Assembly: GCA_964383905.1 (NCBI GenBank)
Contig: CAYLJO010000138.1
Coordinates: 1-16,746, forward strand
Reading direction: 5' to 3'
Length of the DNA stretch: 16,746 nucleotides
Source of the DNA: CAYLJO01 sp964383905
GTDB taxonomy: Bacteria > Acidobacteriota > Blastocatellia > Pyrinomonadales > Pyrinomonadaceae
Made by a program: the position numbers and the translations under genes. Every line of letters starts with the position of its first letter. The first letter of the stretch is position 1. Under the pieces are notes generated by a model. The model did no database searches, had not been told where the DNA came from, and saw only the letters and a program-made list of their open reading frames with translations. Of this stretch, positions 14,458-16,746 are shown piece by piece.

Positions 14458-14552
14458 AAGAAGAGACGTGGAGAGTGGGGGACACGGCGACACGGAGATA
14501 AAACAAGAATTCTTCAAGTCTCCGCGTCCCCTCGGTCTCCGCGTCTCTTCTT
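14458..14552. repeat. GC-rich hairpin repeat, copy 4, after the M14 gene
   Basis: AAGAAGAGACG (14458-14468) pairs perfectly with CGTCTCTTCTT (14542-14552). The stem continues inward through GGAGA/TCTCC with mismatches, and CGGAGA near 14493-14498 faces TCTCCG near 14519-14524. The centre contains AAGAATTCTT. The right half shares TCTCCGCGTC, CTCGGTCTCC and CGCGTCTCTTCTT with the copy at 4801-4893. It starts just after the stop codon; the remaining 159 bp to the next gene show nothing else clear apart from a possible GGAG ribosome binding site near 14698. Confidence 0.8.
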
Positions 14553-14711
14553 GCTTCCCGGGTCGTTTTAGGGTTATCTTTTCTTGTCGCGGTTGATTCT
14601 CCCCTCCTGCGCCGACCCATCACGGACGGGCATCTCTTTTGACTCCTGCGCATCAAACGATGTAACGCCGTTTCCGGCGCCATACGACATCACCACCGGA
14701 GCTTACAGGCC

Positions 14712-16022
14712 ATGAGAAAGATCGCCGTCGTTTTCCTGCTCCTCTTTCTTCCGCTAATCCTGACACAGGTTTTGCAGGCGCAATCACGCCCCCGCCGTGT
14801 CGGTCAGACGGCGAGTGCGCCGCCCGTCGCGTCACAACCCTCCTCGCCCACGCGACCGCCGGTGCTCGGCGGCGCGACGAACACGGGTCAGCAGCCGGGC
14901 GCAAAGCAAAGCGCTCCTCCGGCCGGCAACGAGCCTGTGGAGGTGGGCGAAGGCGATGTCGTCCGCGTCAGCACGACGCTCGTCACGGTCCCGGTAAGCG
15001 TGATGGATCGGGACGGCAAGTATGTTCCTGATCTGCGTAAGGAAGACTTTCGTATTTATGAGGACGGGGTCGAGCAACGGATCGCCTATTTCGCCTCCGT
15101 CGAAAAGCCTTTTACGGTCGTGCTCATGCTCGACGTCAGCGGCTCGACGCGCTATAAACTCGATGACATACAGGACGCTGCCATCGCCTTTGTCAACCAA
15201 CTGCGCTCAGATGACCGTGTGATGGTCGTTTCGTTCGACGATCAAATAAAAGTGCTCGCCGAAGCGACAAACGACCGTAATACTCTGCGCAACGCGATCC
15301 GTCGTGCGCGCACGGGTGACGGCACACGCCTTTACGATGCGGTTGACTTTGTTATCAAGCAGCGCCTCAACAGCATCCCGGGCCGCAAAGCGATCGTCCT
15401 GTTTACGGACGGCGTCGACACGACGAGCCGCCACGCCACTTACCCGAGCACTGTGCGCGAGGCTGAAGAACTCGACGCGCTGATTTATCCCGTGCAGTTT
15501 GATACTTATGAGGATGTGCGGGCCGGGAATCGCTCCCCATGGCCTTCGGGGCCGTCCTGGCCTTCACGGCGACGCGGGCCAATCATCCTCAACTGGCCCA
15601 TCCCCTTTCCGCTTCCGATGCCAGGTCCCGGTGGGGGGAGGGGCGGCGGTGGCGGCGCAGGCTCCAGCCGCGAAGAGTATGCACGCGCCGACGCTTACCT
15701 GCGCGAGCTGGCTGAGAAGACCGGGGCGCGCGTCTACCGCGACGACAAGACGCGCAACCTTGAGAGTACATTTGCGCTCGTCGCGGAGGAACTGCGTCGC
15801 CAGTACAGCCTCGGCTATTACCCGCAAACAGCAGCACAGGCTGGCCAACGGCGACAGATTAGAGTGCGCGTCAACCGGCCCAACCTGGCCGTCCGAGCGC
15901 GCGATAGCTATATCTTTGACCCTTCGGTAAATGCCGCGGCCCGGAGCGATCAGAAACAGCCGTCCGCGCCGGTGCTGCGCAAGAACCACCTGGCTGTCGC
16001 GCAAGCGGCTCAGAGGCCGTAG
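14712..16022 (+). CDS. Secreted VWA-domain protein of the Acidobacteria-typical type
   Basis: 436 aa. Residues 1-24 form a signal peptide (cleavage near LQAQ). A Pro/Ala/Gly-rich linker (25-80) leads to a beta-strand block, VRVSTTLVTVPVSVMDRDG, ending in DFRIYEDGVEQRI, the lead-in usual for the VWFA-related Acidobacterial domain. The von Willebrand A fold follows with a complete metal-ion-dependent adhesion site: DVSGS (Asp141, Ser143, Ser145), Thr205 in GDGTRLYDA and Asp233 in FTDGVD. A Gly/Pro/Trp-rich insert (about 275-320) interrupts the later part, and LRRQYSLGYYP near 365-375 is a conserved closing motif of this group. Probably a surface or periplasmic metal-dependent binding protein; partner unknown. 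Confidence 0.9.
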   Translation: MRKIAVVFLLLFLPLILTQVLQAQSRPRRVGQTASAPPVASQPSSPTRPPVLGGATNTGQQPGAKQSAPPAGNEPVEVGEGDVVRVSTTLVTVPVSVMDRDGKYVPDLRKEDFRIYEDGVEQRIAYFASVEKPFTVVLMLDVSGSTRYKLDDIQDAAIAFVNQLRSDDRVMVVSFDDQIKVLAEATNDRNTLRNAIRRARTGDGTRLYDAVDFVIKQRLNSIPGRKAIVLFTDGVDTTSRHATYPSTVREAEELDALIYPVQFDTYEDVRAGNRSPWPSGPSWPSRRRGPIILNWPIPFPLPMPGPGGGRGGGGGAGSSREEYARADAYLRELAEKTGARVYRDDKTRNLESTFALVAEELRRQYSLGYYPQTAAQAGQRRQIRVRVNRPNLAVRARDSYIFDPSVNAAARSDQKQPSAPVLRKNHLAVAQAAQRP

Positions 16023-16042
16023 AGTTAAGGTATTAACTGATG

Positions 16043-16746
16043 TTACGCAGCGAGAGGCTGCGGCTTAAGTTTGACAAGTTCCGCATATGCTGATCTCAAG
16101 GCCGACAGGTAGATCTTTGACTTCAAGGCAAAGTGGTTGAGTTTGGTCCCGATCTTCAGACTTTCCAGTTTGATGTAAGCGCACAAACTCGCAAACAGAT
16201 GATTTCGTTGGGTGGTCGGTGTCCGAACCGGTGCTTTCTCCAAACTGGCATTCTGTTTCAGCGATTTATGATAGACCTCAACGCTCCACCTTCTTTGATA
16301 AAGCGTCGTCATGCGGTCGTATGAAAGCGTCAGATCACTGGTTACCAGATAGAGCGTGCCCACACTACCATCTTCGTTTGTGAAGACTTGTTTGACCAGA
16401 TGTAGTGGAAACTCTACGCTTTCCAGCCACACTTCGCGGGGCGTGCCTTCCGGCAGCCAGAGTGTGCTGACTGCCCTGTATTGACCTCGCTGTTTCTCTT
16501 CTTGAGAGAGCGCCACCTTACGATTCTCTTTCAAGGGCATGACAAACTCTTTCTTGAGGTCATGCTTGATGAATTTCATGTTATCAGCCGAGGCATACCA
16601 GCTATCGTTGATGACATAACGGAACTTGACCTGATTGTGAACTGCCACGCGCAGCAACATGCGGTAACGCTCGTTCTTCGTCAAACTACTCTTGCGTTTG
16701 AGGTTGCCGCTCTTCTCATCAATCTAGGCAACTGGTTTCGTAACTA
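16043..16746 (-). pseudogene. IS4-superfamily (IS701-like) DDE transposase, 3' part, broken by an in-frame TAG
   Basis: The C-terminal half of a DDE transposase: LTKNERYRMLLRVAV, then FRYVINDSWYASADNM (with the Asp of the catalytic triad), FVMPLKENRK, and YQRRWSVEVYHKSLKQNASLEKAP, whose Glu in the W-SVE-YH-K region is the final catalytic acid. The frame is open from a TTG at 16684, but the same frame continues upstream as IDEKSGNLKRKSS and, beyond a TAG at 16726-16724, as VTKPVA to the window edge, so the protein coding clearly extends further and is interrupted. A single change such as TGG to TAG would explain it. The element begins about 20 bp after the VWA gene stop. The inverted repeat end could not be proven without the other end. 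Confidence 0.8.

Noticed and set aside
16024..16037. GTTAA-GGTA-TTAAC just after the VWA gene as the insertion sequence's inverted-repeat end
   Set aside because: A 5-bp palindrome at the right place, but the other end of the element is outside the window, so it cannot be matched.
1..16746. CRISPR arrays, tRNA or rRNA genes
   Set aside because: No regularly spaced direct repeats, no cloverleaf and no rRNA-like stretches were seen; the repeated GTCTCCGCGTC words belong to scattered hairpins.

Overview
The window looks like chromosomal DNA from a GC-rich, Gram-negative-type bacterium, most likely an Acidobacteriota member of the Blastocatellia/Pyrinomonadales kind. The basis is a VWA protein of the type typical of Acidobacteria (14712-16022), a futalosine-type menaquinone cluster, a LolA-like periplasmic protein, large secreted M14 peptidases and short GTCTCCGCGTC-type intergenic hairpins. 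The assignment is inferred from gene content; there is no rRNA or other marker gene here.

Layout. 1-136: the tail of an unidentified plus-strand gene that ends in a terminator. 1644-2450 and 151-1647 (minus): larB (nickel-pincer cofactor synthesis) followed, with an ATGA overlap, by an LCAT-like lipase/acyltransferase lipoprotein. 2451-2792: a divergent promoter region with two tandem hairpins. 2793-5745 (plus): a UbiA-type prenyltransferase (probably mqnP), mqnE and mqnD, which are menaquinone genes of the futalosine route. 5771-5820: a strong terminator between convergent genes. 5837-10007 (minus): a large TPR-GAF-AAA+-Fis sigma-54 activator, a regulatory region, a tiny secreted peptide precursor and a catalytically dead AAA+ protein. 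10258-11109 (plus): a LolA-like periplasmic protein. 11173-11985 (minus): a PlsC-type acyltransferase, head to head with a secreted M14 metallopeptidase (11974-14457, plus). 14712-16022 (plus): the VWA protein. 16043-16746 (minus): the 3' part of a DDE transposase broken by an amber codon.

The most interesting segment is 5837-10007. A cytoplasmic activator whose input region is a long TPR array (a fold used elsewhere to bind peptides) sits directly upstream of a 59-codon peptide gene with a Sec signal peptide. The mature peptide carries the octapeptide GVAESPGI twice; the two copies differ at four of eight codons, always silently. Between regulator and peptide lie a -24/-12 (sigma-54) promoter and three 16-bp TGCAA-N6-TTGCA dyads at about -122, -206 and -227, which is the layout of an enhancer-dependent promoter. 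The peptide gene is coupled (TAATG) to a 202-aa protein that aligns with the AAA+ domain of sigma-54 activators but has lost Walker A, Walker B and GAFTGA. I propose, as inference, a peptide-linked sigma-54 regulatory system in which the dead AAA+ protein may modulate the activator or serve the peptide.

A second theme is a family of imperfect hairpins rich in GTCTCCGCGTC, found four times. One lies inside the larB/LCAT overlap and encodes the end of one protein and the start of the other; one separates mqnE from mqnD; one spans exactly from stop codon to stop codon of two convergent genes; one follows the M14 gene.
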